Positions 43,982 through 53,396 of a stretch of 64,000 bases of DNA are shown piece by piece (the stretch's first letter is position 1; each line of letters begins with the position of its first letter). The position numbers and the translations under genes were made by a program. Below the pieces are notes generated by a model. That model worked only from the letters and a program-made list of their open reading frames with translations. It was not told the DNA's origin and ran no database searches. The stretch spans positions 186,001 through 250,000 of the forward strand of contig NZ_JAKZHX010000008.1 in NCBI RefSeq assembly GCF_022568815.1, written 5' to 3'. This stretch comes from Undibacterium paludis. Lineage in GTDB: Bacteria; Pseudomonadota; Gammaproteobacteria; Burkholderiales; Burkholderiaceae_D.

Positions 43982-44374
43982 TCAAATCCACACATCCAGC
44001 GCACTGGTCCTGTCACCGCCTTCATCCCCGGTATTGACCACGCCGCGTGGTTCTATCAGCAGCAGTTTGACTTCGTGTTCTGCATAGGGTTTGTGTTCGA
44101 CACCCTTTGGGACGACGTACATTTCACCTGCCGAGATCAGGACATGGCCATCGCGAAAATCAATGCGTAGCAGGCCTTCCAGCACGATGAAACTTTCGTC
44201 TGTATCGGCATGGGCATGCCAGATGAAATCACCTTCCAGGCGCGCCAGCTTGAACTGGTAGTCATTCATCTCGGCAATGACTTTTTGTGACCACTGTTCA
44301 CTGAACAGGCTGAACTTGTGGTTGAAGTTGATGCTTTGATAGGGTATCGATGCGGTAGTTTGCTGCTTGTCCAT
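43982..44374 (-). CDS. Cupin-domain protein
   Basis: 130 aa from ATG 44374 (AGGA about 9 nt upstream; 11 more codons are open). Single cupin_2 barrel: FIWHAHADTDESFIVLEGLLRI (~50) holds the His-His-Glu metal set and GEMYVVPKGVEHKPYAEH (~83) holds the fourth His. Small cytosolic cupins of this type bind a metal and act as isomerases, dioxygenases or sensors; activity is not readable. Next to an AraC regulator in the same direction. Confidence 0.85.
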   Translation of the reverse strand: MDKQQTTASIPYQSINFNHKFSLFSEQWSQKVIAEMNDYQFKLARLEGDFIWHAHADTDESFIVLEGLLRIDFRDGHVLISAGEMYVVPKGVEHKPYAEHEVKLLLIEPRGVVNTGDEGGDRTSALDVWI

Positions 44375-44499
44375 GTTGCTTGTCCTGTGGCTGGTTGATG
44401 GAAACATCAGCCTACAAGGACGGGGACCATAAATCTTGTACGATTGTGCGTCGTTGGTGTCTTTTCTGTAATGCTGTTTTGATAATTGCTTAAAACCGC

Positions 44500-45306
44500 T
44501 TAACGATGCCTGTGCATGTTCAGCCAGCGCAGCGGTGTCAGCCCAAAGGTTTTGCTGAAATGACGGCTCATGTGGCTCTGGTCGGTAAAGCCTGCATCGA
44601 GGGCGCTGTCTGCCAGGCTGCGGCCCTGCATCATCATGGTCTTGACCAGGTCCAGACGGCGCATGGTCAGGTAGCGGTAGGGGCTGGTGCCAAACAGCAG
44701 GCGGAAGTCGCGTGACAGGCTCCAGCGGTCACGGCCGCTGTGGGCTTCCAGTTCTTCCAGGCTGATGTTGCGACTGACGGCGGCGTGGATGTACTCGCGC
44801 GCTTTTTCTGCTGCATGGTAATCGGCACGTTGCCTGGTCAGCGGTCGCTGTGATACTGCATGCATGGCCTGGGCCAGGTCGTACAGGGCATCCTGCTCTT
44901 CCAGCACATCCATGGCTTTGTCCATGCCTTGCAGCAGGGGCAGGGTGGCCGCATGCAGGCGTGGGTCGGCAGAAATACCGTCCCTGATGAAAGGCAGAGC
45001 CTGGCCGCCCAGTATCTGTTGTATCAGCGCCGGTTCAACATAGATCATCCGGTAATGAAAACCATCGCCGGTACCGGCCTGGCCGTCATGTGCTTCATCC
45101 GGATGCAGGACGATGGTGCCACCCGGCAGACTGTGGCGCTCGCCACCGCGATAGGCAAAACTCTGCACCCCCGCCAGGGTACAGCCTATGGCATAGGTAT
45201 CATGCCTGTGCATGGCATAGGCGCTGCCTGCGAAATAGGCTTCAATGCGCTCCAGCCGTTCAGAGCCGGGGGCGTGGTGTATCCAGTCTTGGCGTTGTGG
45301 GTTCAT
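44500..45306 (-). CDS. AraC-family transcriptional regulator
   Basis: 268 aa. N-terminal cupin-like AraC arm (MHRHDTYAIGCTLAGVQSFAYRG ~32) and a C-terminal double HTH (ISLEELEAHSGRDRWSLSRDFRLLFG ~180; ADSALDAGFTDQSHMSRHFSKTFGLTP ~233). Located upstream of the cupin gene on the same strand and divergent from the secreted hydrolase at 45447; either may be its target. Confidence 0.92.
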   Translation of the reverse strand: MNPQRQDWIHHAPGSERLERIEAYFAGSAYAMHRHDTYAIGCTLAGVQSFAYRGGERHSLPGGTIVLHPDEAHDGQAGTGDGFHYRMIYVEPALIQQILGGQALPFIRDGISADPRLHAATLPLLQGMDKAMDVLEEQDALYDLAQAMHAVSQRPLTRQRADYHAAEKAREYIHAAVSRNISLEELEAHSGRDRWSLSRDFRLLFGTSPYRYLTMRRLDLVKTMMMQGRSLADSALDAGFTDQSHMSRHFSKTFGLTPLRWLNMHRHR

Positions 45307-45446
45307 GATGGAATAAGGGGTGTCCAGTATATGCTACCACTCCCCCGGTTTGCCCGCAGGCATCAATACATGCCGTTACACCGGGCTTGTCAGGGCAGGG
45401 GCAGGTGATGCTATGATCGATGCCAACTTTAAGCCCGAAGACCAGC

Positions 45447-46556
45447 ATGCAAACATCCCGACTCCTGACCAGATTGATGCCAGCGTCCATGGTGCTGGCC
45501 GTGTCCTGCCTGTCATCAGCTGTCAGTGCTGCACCTGCCTGGCAGCGCCTGCATTTACCACAGCCAGCGCAGCAGGGCGGTTATGACTTCCCTGTGTATG
45601 CCAATCATGCGCTTGCCGGTGATGCCGCTGACCTGAAAAAAATACGTGAAGTCATCCTCATCCAGCATGGCATACAACGTAATGGTGACGATTATTTTGC
45701 CGGCGCGATGGAGCTGTTGAAAGCATCTGGCCGTTCTGCTGACGAAATACTGATCATTGCCCCCAACTTTCCTGGCACGCCTGACAAAGACAAGGGCTTT
45801 GATCGCATGCCGGTGTGGAGCGTGCAAGGCTGGACTGGTGGTGATGTCGCCTTGCCCGGCGCGGGTACGCCTGTCGGTCTGAGTTCACTGCAAGTCATTG
45901 ATGACATCGCCCAGCTGCTGGCTGACAAATCACGGCTGCCGCAGTTAAAGAAAATCACCTTCGCCGGTCATTCAGGTGGCGGGCAGTTGATACACCGTTA
46001 TGCCGTACTCAACCATGTCGATGAAGGTTTGCGCAGCAAAGGCATAGACGTGCAATATGTGGTGGCCAATCCGTCGTCCTATCTCTACTTCACACCTGAA
46101 CGCCCGGCACAATCCGGCTTTGCCATCTATGACAAGGCAGCCTGTCCCGCTTATGATGACTACCGCTACGGCATGCAAAACATGGTTGCTTATGCCAAAG
46201 GCATGTCAGGCGCAGACCTGTACCTGCGTCATTTGCCGCGCCAGGTCACCTACCTGGTCGGCAGCCTCGATACCGATCCCAACCACCGCGTACTCGACAA
46301 ATCCTGCGGGGCCGAGGCAGAAGGGCCAACACGCTATGACCGTGCCCATGGCTATTGGGCTTATGAACAATACTTGGGCAAGCACATCCCGGTGGCGCGG
46401 CCTATACCGGCAGCCAACCGGCAATACTTTGACGTGCAGGGGGTAGGGCATGATCAGGGCAGGATGTTCGGTTCACAATGCGGAGTGGCGGTGTTGTTTG
46501 GGGATAAGGCTGTGGTCAGCCCGCAGGCGGCGGTTTGTCAGGTGGTGAGGCCGTGA
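45447..46556 (+). CDS. Secreted alpha/beta hydrolase
   Basis: 369 aa from ATG 45447, which gives a normal signal peptide (~1-29, AVSA-AP); an in-frame ATG at 45420 adds 9 residues. The fold markers are EVILIQHGIQRNGDDY (~69, oxyanion region), the nucleophile elbow FAGHSGGGQ (~171) and a late His in GVGHDQGRM (~338). An acid residue is likely in LVGSLDTDPNH (~278). Conserved Cys pairs suggest an extracellular location. Substrate unknown. Confidence 0.82.
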   Translation: MQTSRLLTRLMPASMVLAVSCLSSAVSAAPAWQRLHLPQPAQQGGYDFPVYANHALAGDAADLKKIREVILIQHGIQRNGDDYFAGAMELLKASGRSADEILIIAPNFPGTPDKDKGFDRMPVWSVQGWTGGDVALPGAGTPVGLSSLQVIDDIAQLLADKSRLPQLKKITFAGHSGGGQLIHRYAVLNHVDEGLRSKGIDVQYVVANPSSYLYFTPERPAQSGFAIYDKAACPAYDDYRYGMQNMVAYAKGMSGADLYLRHLPRQVTYLVGSLDTDPNHRVLDKSCGAEAEGPTRYDRAHGYWAYEQYLGKHIPVARPIPAANRQYFDVQGVGHDQGRMFGSQCGVAVLFGDKAVVSPQAAVCQVVRP

Positions 46557-46632
46557 ACCGGGGCTTGCCAGCCACGACTCGTTCTCTCAACATCATTTGA
46601 TTGTGGTTGTGGTTGTGCGTGTTTGGTTTTCT

Positions 46633-47308
46633 TACATGCGTTCGTTGATGTGAGAGTACAGGCCGGGGGTAGCCCGGCGGCTACTCACTTTTCTTGTCTC
46701 GCCAAGAAAAGTAAGCCAAAGAAGGCGCCCCAGGCGTAGCCGCCCCCTAAAGGGGGTTCCCGGTTGTGCAGTACAAAAAATGGGAAGATCCGAAAACTCA
46801 CTCCCCTTGCAGGGCGCACAATCGCTTGCAAGCGATTGCCGTTACGCAGGCGTGGTGCATGCACCACGAAACCCCTGCTACACCTCAAACATCGGCTCTT
46901 CTTGATCCATTTTCTGTACCGCACAACCGGCGTCTACACATGGGAACAGCAAAAGTCAAAAGCAACAGCAACAGCAACAGCAAAGTCAAAGGCAACCCCA
47001 AACCCGTAACGGCTGATTTGCTCTTTATTTAAAAATTTGAATGCTGGCTGTATTGACGTTGTTTTTGACGTTGGCCGTTCCGATGTGTCGATGCCTTTGT
47101 TGCTAGGCAGAAAATGGATTAAGAAAGGCCGATGTTTGAGCGCCAGCGAGTTTTCGAGCCTTCCCATTTTTTGACTTGCAGCAAAGGGAACCCCCGCAGG
47201 GGGCAGCGACGCCTCGGTCGCCTTCTTTGGCTTACTTTTCTTGGCGAGACAAGAAAAGTGAGTAGCTGTCGGGCTACCCCCGACCTGTACTCGTCAATTA
47301 ACGCATGC
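46633..47308. repeat. Long imperfect palindrome: two inverted copies of a ~330-bp repeat
   Basis: Outer arms 46633-46799 and 47149-47308 match as reverse complements over long stretches, including CTACTCACTTTTCTTGTCTC and AAGAAAAGTAAGCCAAAGAA. Inner arms continue the match (46888-46917 with 47109-47138, and GGCGTCTACACATGGGAAC with the complement of GTTCCGATGTGTCGATGCC). The left half has a ~78-bp extra piece and an (AACAGC)n stretch near 46965. No convincing gene lies inside; the region 46557-47555 is non-coding. Confidence 0.8.
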
Positions 47309-47367
47309 AGGCAAAAAAGATTTAACACGCACAATAATGCTGTACAGGGTGATTTCGAGACCGGGTG

Positions 47368-47493
47368 TTGGGCTGATGAAGCGCTAGCCCAACCTACCAA
47401 ACTGAGATTGCGTCAGACGATGTTCATCGGCGGCGAAAAACTTTCAGGGTATTTCTGGAATCTGTCTTGCTGGATGAATTAGGCGAAGCCTAA
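47368..47493. repeat. Pair of REP-like small palindromes ending in AACCTAC
   Basis: TTGGGCT...AGCCCAACCTAC (47368-47397) and TTAGGC-GAA-GCCTAACCTAC (47479-47498) are two hairpins with the same tail, ~90 bp apart. They look like dispersed intergenic repeats. Confidence 0.55.
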
Positions 47494-47555
47494 CCTACGA
47501 ACCACAATCGACCACCAACGAATGCCGTACAAAGAAATCAGCGATGAAAGAGGCA

Positions 47556-47582
47556 TAAAAAAATGCCCTCAAAAGAGGGCAT
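47556..47582 (-). terminator. Rho-independent terminator of the DUF3829 gene
   Basis: On the minus strand ATGCCCTC-TTTT-GAGGGCAT is followed by a run of seven T. It lies 54 bp after the stop of the DUF3829 lipoprotein gene. Confidence 0.85.
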
Positions 47583-47635
47583 TGTAAAGAGCGCGTCCAG
47601 ATCATGACTGGAGCACTACCGGGTTTTTATCGTGT

Positions 47636-48724
47636 TCAGCGATTGAGCCGGTTGCTGGCTTCGATCAGGTCATTGTAGGCACGCGATACTTTTTCCTGGC
47701 TGCCGTCTACCATCCAGGCTGAACCGGGTTTCAGCATCATCTTTTCGCCTTCGCTGTAAGGCACCTTGTCGCGGATGCGGCGTACGCGTTCCTTGGCGGC
47801 TTTGCGGAAGTCTTCTGTCTTGTGCTCCAGGTTAGACCAGCCGCTGCTGGCGCTTTCGCTGTTCTTTTTGACATAGGCGATCGCTTCGTCGGTCAGGCTT
47901 TCGTAGTCGGCCAATAGCTTGGCTGCTGCGGCGGCGTCAAAGCTCTCTTCACCGATCAGGCGTATCAGGTGCTTGGCTTTGGCCATGAAGGCCATGTGCA
48001 GATAGGGCAGTTGACGGCCTTCGGTTTTTTCCAGCTGCTGCATTTCTGCATCCAGCGCCTTATCGTTTTCGACTTCGATTTCGTCGGAGAAGATGCTGCT
48101 CTGCTCTTCAAAACGTTTCATGCTTGCAGCCAGCGGCGCATGCAGTTTCTTGCCTTTGGCAAAGGCATCGTCCTTGTAGTTTTCACGGCTGTAATAGGTG
48201 TCGGCGTCGGCTACCAGGTCACCGAGTTCTGCCAGGGCGTCAATATAGCTCGCACCGGCGGCATCAAGCTTGGCCAGGGCAGGCTGGATTTTTGCTGCCT
48301 GGGCGAAGCTGTTTTTGCATTTGGCGATGGCGTCGACATCGATCTTGTAGAGTCCGTATACAACCATTTCCTTGCCGCTGGGGCCGGTCGCCATGTCCTT
48401 GACCCAGCTGCGGTAGCGGTCAATGCTGCGGTGGGCATTGCCGTCGAGCTGGTTATAACAGGCGATGTAGTCCTGCAGCTTGTTGGCATTGGCATCTGCT
48501 GTTGCTGGTGCAACTGCGCTTGCTGCTGCTGATGCACTGGCCAGTATGGGCGGCGGCGTGACTGCCGGCGCTGGTGCATCCTCATTTTTTTTACTGCAGG
48601 CGCTGATCATCAGACCCAGGCCCAGGCAGGCAAGCATGGTTTTTACCTTGTGCCTGTGTTGCCCCGGTACTGGCAGTTGCGGGTGTACGGCGGATGAACT
48701 GGGTGTTGCAGGCTGATGAGTCAT
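47636..48724 (-). CDS. DUF3829 (YiiG-like) lipoprotein
   Basis: 362 aa. The lipobox LMISAC puts the lipidated Cys at ~43, after an unusually long n-region, so the true start may be later. An Ala/Pro linker (~48-80) precedes the DUF3829 domain (~83-360): KLQDYIACYNQLDGNAHRSIDRY, KCKNSFAQA, and a long helical body ending NDLIEASNRLNR. This matches E. coli YiiG in domain and topology. Function is unknown. It ends in a good terminator. Confidence 0.85.
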   Translation of the reverse strand: MTHQPATPSSSAVHPQLPVPGQHRHKVKTMLACLGLGLMISACSKKNEDAPAPAVTPPPILASASAAASAVAPATADANANKLQDYIACYNQLDGNAHRSIDRYRSWVKDMATGPSGKEMVVYGLYKIDVDAIAKCKNSFAQAAKIQPALAKLDAAGASYIDALAELGDLVADADTYYSRENYKDDAFAKGKKLHAPLAASMKRFEEQSSIFSDEIEVENDKALDAEMQQLEKTEGRQLPYLHMAFMAKAKHLIRLIGEESFDAAAAAKLLADYESLTDEAIAYVKKNSESASSGWSNLEHKTEDFRKAAKERVRRIRDKVPYSEGEKMMLKPGSAWMVDGSQEKVSRAYNDLIEASNRLNR

Positions 48725-49039
48725 GTGGGCTGTGTATCGTAGTGTTGCATTAACGTGCGCTATCTTAGCCGCTGATATTTACAAAAGCTGCAACAATTTG
48801 TATCTGTCCTCTATGTGTAGTTTGCCATGCCTGCCATGGCCATGCTCGCTTAATTTCATTGAACGTCGCTCTTTGTTACGTCTTGTTACGTGTTTGTGTC
48901 TGGCCGGTCGCAGGCTGGCGACCAGCGGTCGTTAGTTTTTATTGTTGTTTGGTTAATATATGGATGGCAATACATGGCAGGCACCGTAGGGCCTTGCTGA
49001 TGACAACTTCACACCAACAACTAGCGACAAATAGAGGAA
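48725..49039. other. Intergenic region between divergent genes
   Basis: About 315 bp containing the promoters of the DUF3829 gene and the RIFT-barrel gene. No gene, repeat or named site recognised. Confidence 0.5.
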
Positions 49040-49045
49040 ATGATC

Positions 49046-51196
49046 ATGCGCAATCTCAATCTGGCTGTCTGTGCGGCAGCCATCATGGCGGTATTTTCAG
49101 CAGGGCAGGCAAGCGCTGCAGGTAGCAACGGTGCACAGGCGCTGCAAGTGACTCGCAGTACAGTGATGCCGCTGACCAGTGTACGTATATCGAATACTGG
49201 TGATACCGTGCAAAGCAATGTACCGGTTACGTTTGGCCAGGTATTTGCACCCGGTGATGTACCGGCCGGTTCCAGCGTGCAGGTTGGACTGACCGGTGGC
49301 GCAACCATTGCTGCCCAGGTTGATGCCAAGGCCACGCATGCCGACGGTTCCCTGCGTCATGCCGTCATCACGGCGGTGTTGCCGCAACTGGGCCGTGACG
49401 CGCCGCAAAACCTGCAACTGAGTGCAGTACCAGGCATTGCACCAGTCGGGCAGTCTGCCAAGCCGGCGGACCTGCTTAATGCCGGCTTCAGCGGCAGCGT
49501 CAATCTCACCATTGCAGGCAAGCTGTACACGGCATCCATTAACGATGCGCTGAAATCAGGCAGGGTGCAGGAATGGCTGCGTGGTCCCGTGGTGACTGAA
49601 TGGATAGTCGCCAGCCCCCTGGTCGATGCTGCCGGTGTGCCGCATCCGCACCTGATGGCGCGCTTCAACGTGCGTTCTTACACCGGTTATGGCAAGGCCA
49701 GGGTCGATGTCATCATAGAAAACACCTGGGCTTACCAGCCCGGCCCGCAAAATTATCAGTATGATGCGCAGGTGGTCATTGGTGGCAATGTCGCCTATAC
49801 CCAGAACAATCTCACGCATTATCATCATGCGCGCTGGCGCAAGACTTTCTGGTGGGGCGTCGCGCCGCAAACGCATATTGCCCACAACACGGCTTACCTG
49901 ATTGCCAGCAAGGCGCTCCCCAATTATGACCAAAGAGTGCCGATCTCCAACACCGCACTCAATGACATGAAAACCCGCTTCAGCGGCGCGAAGGCGCAGC
50001 CCATGGGACCTGGCCTGGCAGAACCCTATATGCCAATGACAGGTGGCAGGCCAGACATCGGCTTGCTGCCAGGCTGGTCGGCCGCCTACCTGCTGAGTAT
50101 GGACCAGCGCGCCAAGGAGGTAACCCTGGGCACGGCTGACCTGGCGGGCAGCTGGTCGGCACATTACCGCGACCAGAATACCGACAGGCCGATCCGCCTG
50201 CGTGACTACCCTTACATGACCATACTGGGCACTCCCGGCGACACCTATAACCCGGTCACCAAAAAACGCGAAGCCTTCCCGGTATGCGGCGGCACCTGCA
50301 CCAATCCCAACGTGGCTGATGCGGCGCATACGCCGGCACTGAGCTACCTGCCTTACCTGGTGACCGGTGATCATTACCATCTGGAAGAGCTGCAATTCTG
50401 GGCGATGTGGGATGTGTTCCAGACCAATCCCGGTTATCGCAGCAACATCCAGGGCCTGATCTACAGTTCCAACGTGCGGGTGCAGGCCTGGGACTTGCGT
50501 AACCTGGCACAGGCTGCCTACATCATGCCCGACGACGACAGCATGAAGGCTGACTTTGCGACACTGCTGTCGAATAACCTGGATTACTACAACACCACCT
50601 ATACCAATAATGCAGCAGCCAACAAGTTTGCCGCCATCACCGGCCCCGGTGCGATTGTCTACAACAATAACATCGGCATTGCGCCATGGATGGATGACTT
50701 CTTTACTTCGGCGATAGGGCATGCCGTTGAACTTGGTTTCACCAAGGCGCAGTCATTGCTGAACTGGAAAGCCAAATTCCCCGTCGCCCGCATGCTCGCT
50801 GCAGATTATTGCTGGATTTTTGGCGGCATCTACAGCCTCAATCTCAGAGCCACTGCCACCAGCCCCTTGTACACCACGTTTGGCGAAGCCTTTGCCGCCA
50901 GCCGTCCTGCATCGGTCAACGGGCTGGCCTGCAACAGTCCTGAAATGGCCAAGGCGCTGGGTCTGAAAGTGGGCGAAATGACCGGCTATTCCAGCAGCTA
51001 TGCCGGTTACCCGTCCAATATGCAACCGGCACTGGCCTATGCCGCAGATTCTGGTGACGAAGGCGGACAGGCCGCCTGGAGAAAATTCATGCAGCGCAGT
51101 GTCTTGCCTGATTATTCTGCTTATCCTGAATTTGCGATCGTGCCACGTAGCGTGACGGGCATTGGTGCTGGTACCGTGTCGCCTGCGGGAAAATAA
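49046..51196 (+). CDS. Large secreted protein with PcRGLX/YetA-like RIFT-barrel domain
   Basis: 716 aa from ATG 49046 (AGAGG 8 nt upstream; ATG 49040 is too close). Signal peptide ~1-24 (GQASA-AG). After ~45 residues the segment NVPVTFGQVFAPGDVPAGSS, then ADGSLRHAVI, fits the N-terminal RIFT-barrel of PcRGLX/YetA-type proteins, relatives of rhamnogalacturonan lyases. The C-terminal half is Trp/Tyr-rich and helical (WMDDFFTSAIGHAVELGF ~552), as in (alpha/alpha) barrels of polysaccharide-acting enzymes. A carbohydrate-active role is inference. It ends in a bidirectional terminator. Confidence 0.8.
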   Translation: MRNLNLAVCAAAIMAVFSAGQASAAGSNGAQALQVTRSTVMPLTSVRISNTGDTVQSNVPVTFGQVFAPGDVPAGSSVQVGLTGGATIAAQVDAKATHADGSLRHAVITAVLPQLGRDAPQNLQLSAVPGIAPVGQSAKPADLLNAGFSGSVNLTIAGKLYTASINDALKSGRVQEWLRGPVVTEWIVASPLVDAAGVPHPHLMARFNVRSYTGYGKARVDVIIENTWAYQPGPQNYQYDAQVVIGGNVAYTQNNLTHYHHARWRKTFWWGVAPQTHIAHNTAYLIASKALPNYDQRVPISNTALNDMKTRFSGAKAQPMGPGLAEPYMPMTGGRPDIGLLPGWSAAYLLSMDQRAKEVTLGTADLAGSWSAHYRDQNTDRPIRLRDYPYMTILGTPGDTYNPVTKKREAFPVCGGTCTNPNVADAAHTPALSYLPYLVTGDHYHLEELQFWAMWDVFQTNPGYRSNIQGLIYSSNVRVQAWDLRNLAQAAYIMPDDDSMKADFATLLSNNLDYYNTTYTNNAAANKFAAITGPGAIVYNNNIGIAPWMDDFFTSAIGHAVELGFTKAQSLLNWKAKFPVARMLAADYCWIFGGIYSLNLRATATSPLYTTFGEAFAASRPASVNGLACNSPEMAKALGLKVGEMTGYSSSYAGYPSNMQPALAYAADSGDEGGQAAWRKFMQRSVLPDYSAYPEFAIVPRSVTGIGAGTVSPAGK

Positions 51197-51212
51197 ACGG
51201 CATCCGGTATTA

Positions 51213-51248
51213 AAAAAAGCACCCATGCGTAAGCTTTGGGTGCTTTTT
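51213..51248. terminator. Bidirectional Rho-independent terminator
   Basis: AAAAAGCACCCA pairs with TGGGTGCTTTTT around a 12-nt loop; A-run on the left and T-run on the right serve both convergent genes. Confidence 0.9.
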
Positions 51249-51279
51249 CCTGTGCGATGTGCGGGACTGAGTTTTTGTC

Positions 51280-51939
51280 TTACTCAACCGTCAGCATATA
51301 CGTCACAGCCTGGGACATATCACTGCCGCGCCCGCCAAAATTGATCGTATGTTTGCCAGGGCTTAATGGCTTGAGCATGACATAGTAGCCATCGGCAGCG
51401 GAGGGGAACAGTTTGATCCTGCCACCAGTCAGAGCGCCGGCGTCGAAGCAGTCAGGGCTGACCTGTCGATGCGCTTCCAGCCGGGTGGCGCGCACGCCAT
51501 CTATCTCCAGTACCAGCATGTGGATACCGTCCATGGCATCCCTGACTGATTCAGTGACCGCACTGCAACTGAATTTATTCGGTACATGCGAGTTGACCAT
51601 GTAATTGATCAGGGGGAAGTACAGGTATTTCCCCCTGGGGATGGTGCAAGTCCTGATCGTTCTTTGCGTGCCATAGGTGCCGGCCAGAAACCAGACCGGG
51701 CCTTGTTGCCCCAAGTGACAGAATTCGCCGCTTTTGTCTGCAACCGGGCTGTCTTCGCCATCAAATGAACGTGCCCATTGCCACCAGGCGCTTGACCATT
51801 CTCCCTGCGTTTTGTCCGCCACCACTTGCTTGGGGCTGACCAGGGCGGCGGGGGTAACTGGGGCGGCCGCAAGGCTGTTGACAGGTAGCTGACTGATAAG
51901 GGAGAACAACAGCGCCAGGGAAAGTTTGCAATTTTTCAT
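51280..51939 (-). CDS. Secreted hypothetical protein
   Basis: 219 aa. Signal peptide ~1-24 (NSLA-AAP). The mature domain starts with a Trp cluster (WSSAWWQWARSF, ~48) then GEFCHLGQQGPVWFLAGTYG (~70), RTCTIPRGKYLYFPLINYM (~94), and ends in a beta-rich GKHTINFGGRGSDMSQAV. Four Cys could form two disulfides. Similar WWxWA...QxGxVWFLAG proteins occur in many proteobacteria but I know no function for them. Monocistronic. Confidence 0.75.
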   Translation of the reverse strand: MKNCKLSLALLFSLISQLPVNSLAAAPVTPAALVSPKQVVADKTQGEWSSAWWQWARSFDGEDSPVADKSGEFCHLGQQGPVWFLAGTYGTQRTIRTCTIPRGKYLYFPLINYMVNSHVPNKFSCSAVTESVRDAMDGIHMLVLEIDGVRATRLEAHRQVSPDCFDAGALTGGRIKLFPSAADGYYVMLKPLSPGKHTINFGGRGSDMSQAVTYMLTVE

Positions 51940-52088
51940 TGAAGTGCTTGTATGTGGATCAGCTTGCCTGACAGGCGCGATTCAACTCGCCAGGCATGCT
52001 TTTCACGGATAAGGGAAGGGCGCAATTCTACCAAGCTTTTGTTCAAACAAATCTATCCAGTCAAGATGGGGCGCAAGTCATCAGCAAA

Positions 52089-53294
52089 TCAATGCATCGC
52101 TGCCACCTCTGTTTGCCCCGGTGTGATGATGGTCCCATCAGCCTTGTCCAGCCGTCCCGCCAGCGTTGTCAAAGCCCAGGCGCCAACCACGACCAATGCA
52201 CCAATCCAGGGTGTATGCATCAGGCCCAGGTGCTTGACGATCAGGCTGCCGCCCCACGCGCCGCCAGCGATACCCACGTTAAACGCCGCGATGTTGAGGC
52301 CAGACGCCACATCCACCGCCTGCGGCGCATCACGCCCGGCGCGTTGCACCACATACACCTGCAAACCGGGCACGTTGCCAAAAGCCACCGCACCCCAGGC
52401 CAGTACGGTCAGCAAGGCGGCCCATTGATTGTGTGCCGTTACCGTCAGTACCAGCAGGACCAGGGCCAGCAGGGCAAATACGATCTGCAGGGCGGCGATG
52501 GGGCCTTTTCTGTCGGCCAGTTTACCGCCCCAGATATTGCCAAAGGTGACAGACACCCCATACACCAGCATCACCAGACCAACCGCATTGGCGCTGAAAC
52601 CGCTGATGTCCTGCAATATCGGCGCCAGGTAGGTGAAGGCGATGAAACTGCCGCCATAACCAAGCGCCGTCATCGCATACACCAAGAGCAGGCGTGGCTT
52701 TTTGAGGACTGCCATTTGCGTCAGCAATGATGCCGGTGCACTGCCGACGATATCAGACGGTATCAGCAGCGCGCTACCGACCAGGGCAATGACACCGAGC
52801 AGCGATACCGCCAGAAAAGTCGCCTGCCAGCCCAGGTGTTGACCAATGAAAGTGCCAAGCGGCACACCGGTCACCAGGGCCACCGTCAGGCCGGTGAACA
52901 TCAGGGCTATCGCACTGGCGGCTTTTTCCTTGCTGACCAGGCTGGTCGCGATGGTGGAACCGATGGAAAAGAACACACCATGCGCCAGGCCAGTCAAGAC
53001 CCGCGCCGCCATCAGCGCTTCATAATTCGGCGCGACCCAGGCAACCAGGTTGCCGATAGTGAACAAGGCCATCAGCCCCAGCAGCAATTGCTTGCGCGGC
53101 AGGTGACCGGTCAGGGCGGTCAGCACCGGCGCACCAATGGCAACGCCGAGTGCATACAGGCTCACCAGCAGACCAGCAGAGGGCACGGATACGCCCAGGT
53201 TGCTGGCGATGGTAGGGATAAGGCCGACAATCACAAACTCTGTCGTACCGATGGCAAAGGCGCTGAGTGTCAGCGCCCATAAGGCGAGTGGCAT
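52089..53294 (-). CDS. MFS transporter, DHA1/AraJ-like efflux permease
   Basis: 401 aa from ATG 53294 (TTGGAG 8 nt upstream; an 18-codon extension is unsupported). Twelve membrane segments. The start IGTTEFVIVGLIPTIASNLGVS is the typical TM1 of the AraJ/YdhP/DHA1 group, with the antiporter-like GLAHGVFFS in TM4 and GVPLGTFIGQHLGW in TM5 (motif C region). Exports sugars, drugs or metabolites with protons; substrate unknown. Divergent from a LysR regulator (102 bp between starts), the probable controller. Confidence 0.9.
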   Translation of the reverse strand: MPLALWALTLSAFAIGTTEFVIVGLIPTIASNLGVSVPSAGLLVSLYALGVAIGAPVLTALTGHLPRKQLLLGLMALFTIGNLVAWVAPNYEALMAARVLTGLAHGVFFSIGSTIATSLVSKEKAASAIALMFTGLTVALVTGVPLGTFIGQHLGWQATFLAVSLLGVIALVGSALLIPSDIVGSAPASLLTQMAVLKKPRLLLVYAMTALGYGGSFIAFTYLAPILQDISGFSANAVGLVMLVYGVSVTFGNIWGGKLADRKGPIAALQIVFALLALVLLVLTVTAHNQWAALLTVLAWGAVAFGNVPGLQVYVVQRAGRDAPQAVDVASGLNIAAFNVGIAGGAWGGSLIVKHLGLMHTPWIGALVVVGAWALTTLAGRLDKADGTIITPGQTEVAAMH

Positions 53295-53396
53295 GCTTGA
53301 CTCCAAAAGGGTAAATAAACAAAACCGCAGTCTGGACCCTGCCACCACAAAGAAAAATAGCGTAAGCTACACTTGACCTTTGACTTGGAATCAATA

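Noticed and set aside
46934-47400. Open frames inside the long palindrome
   Set aside because: They follow the inverted repeat and show no protein-like features.
49556-50722. 388-codon open frame on the minus strand
   Set aside because: Antisense to the RIFT-barrel gene, whose motifs are convincing.
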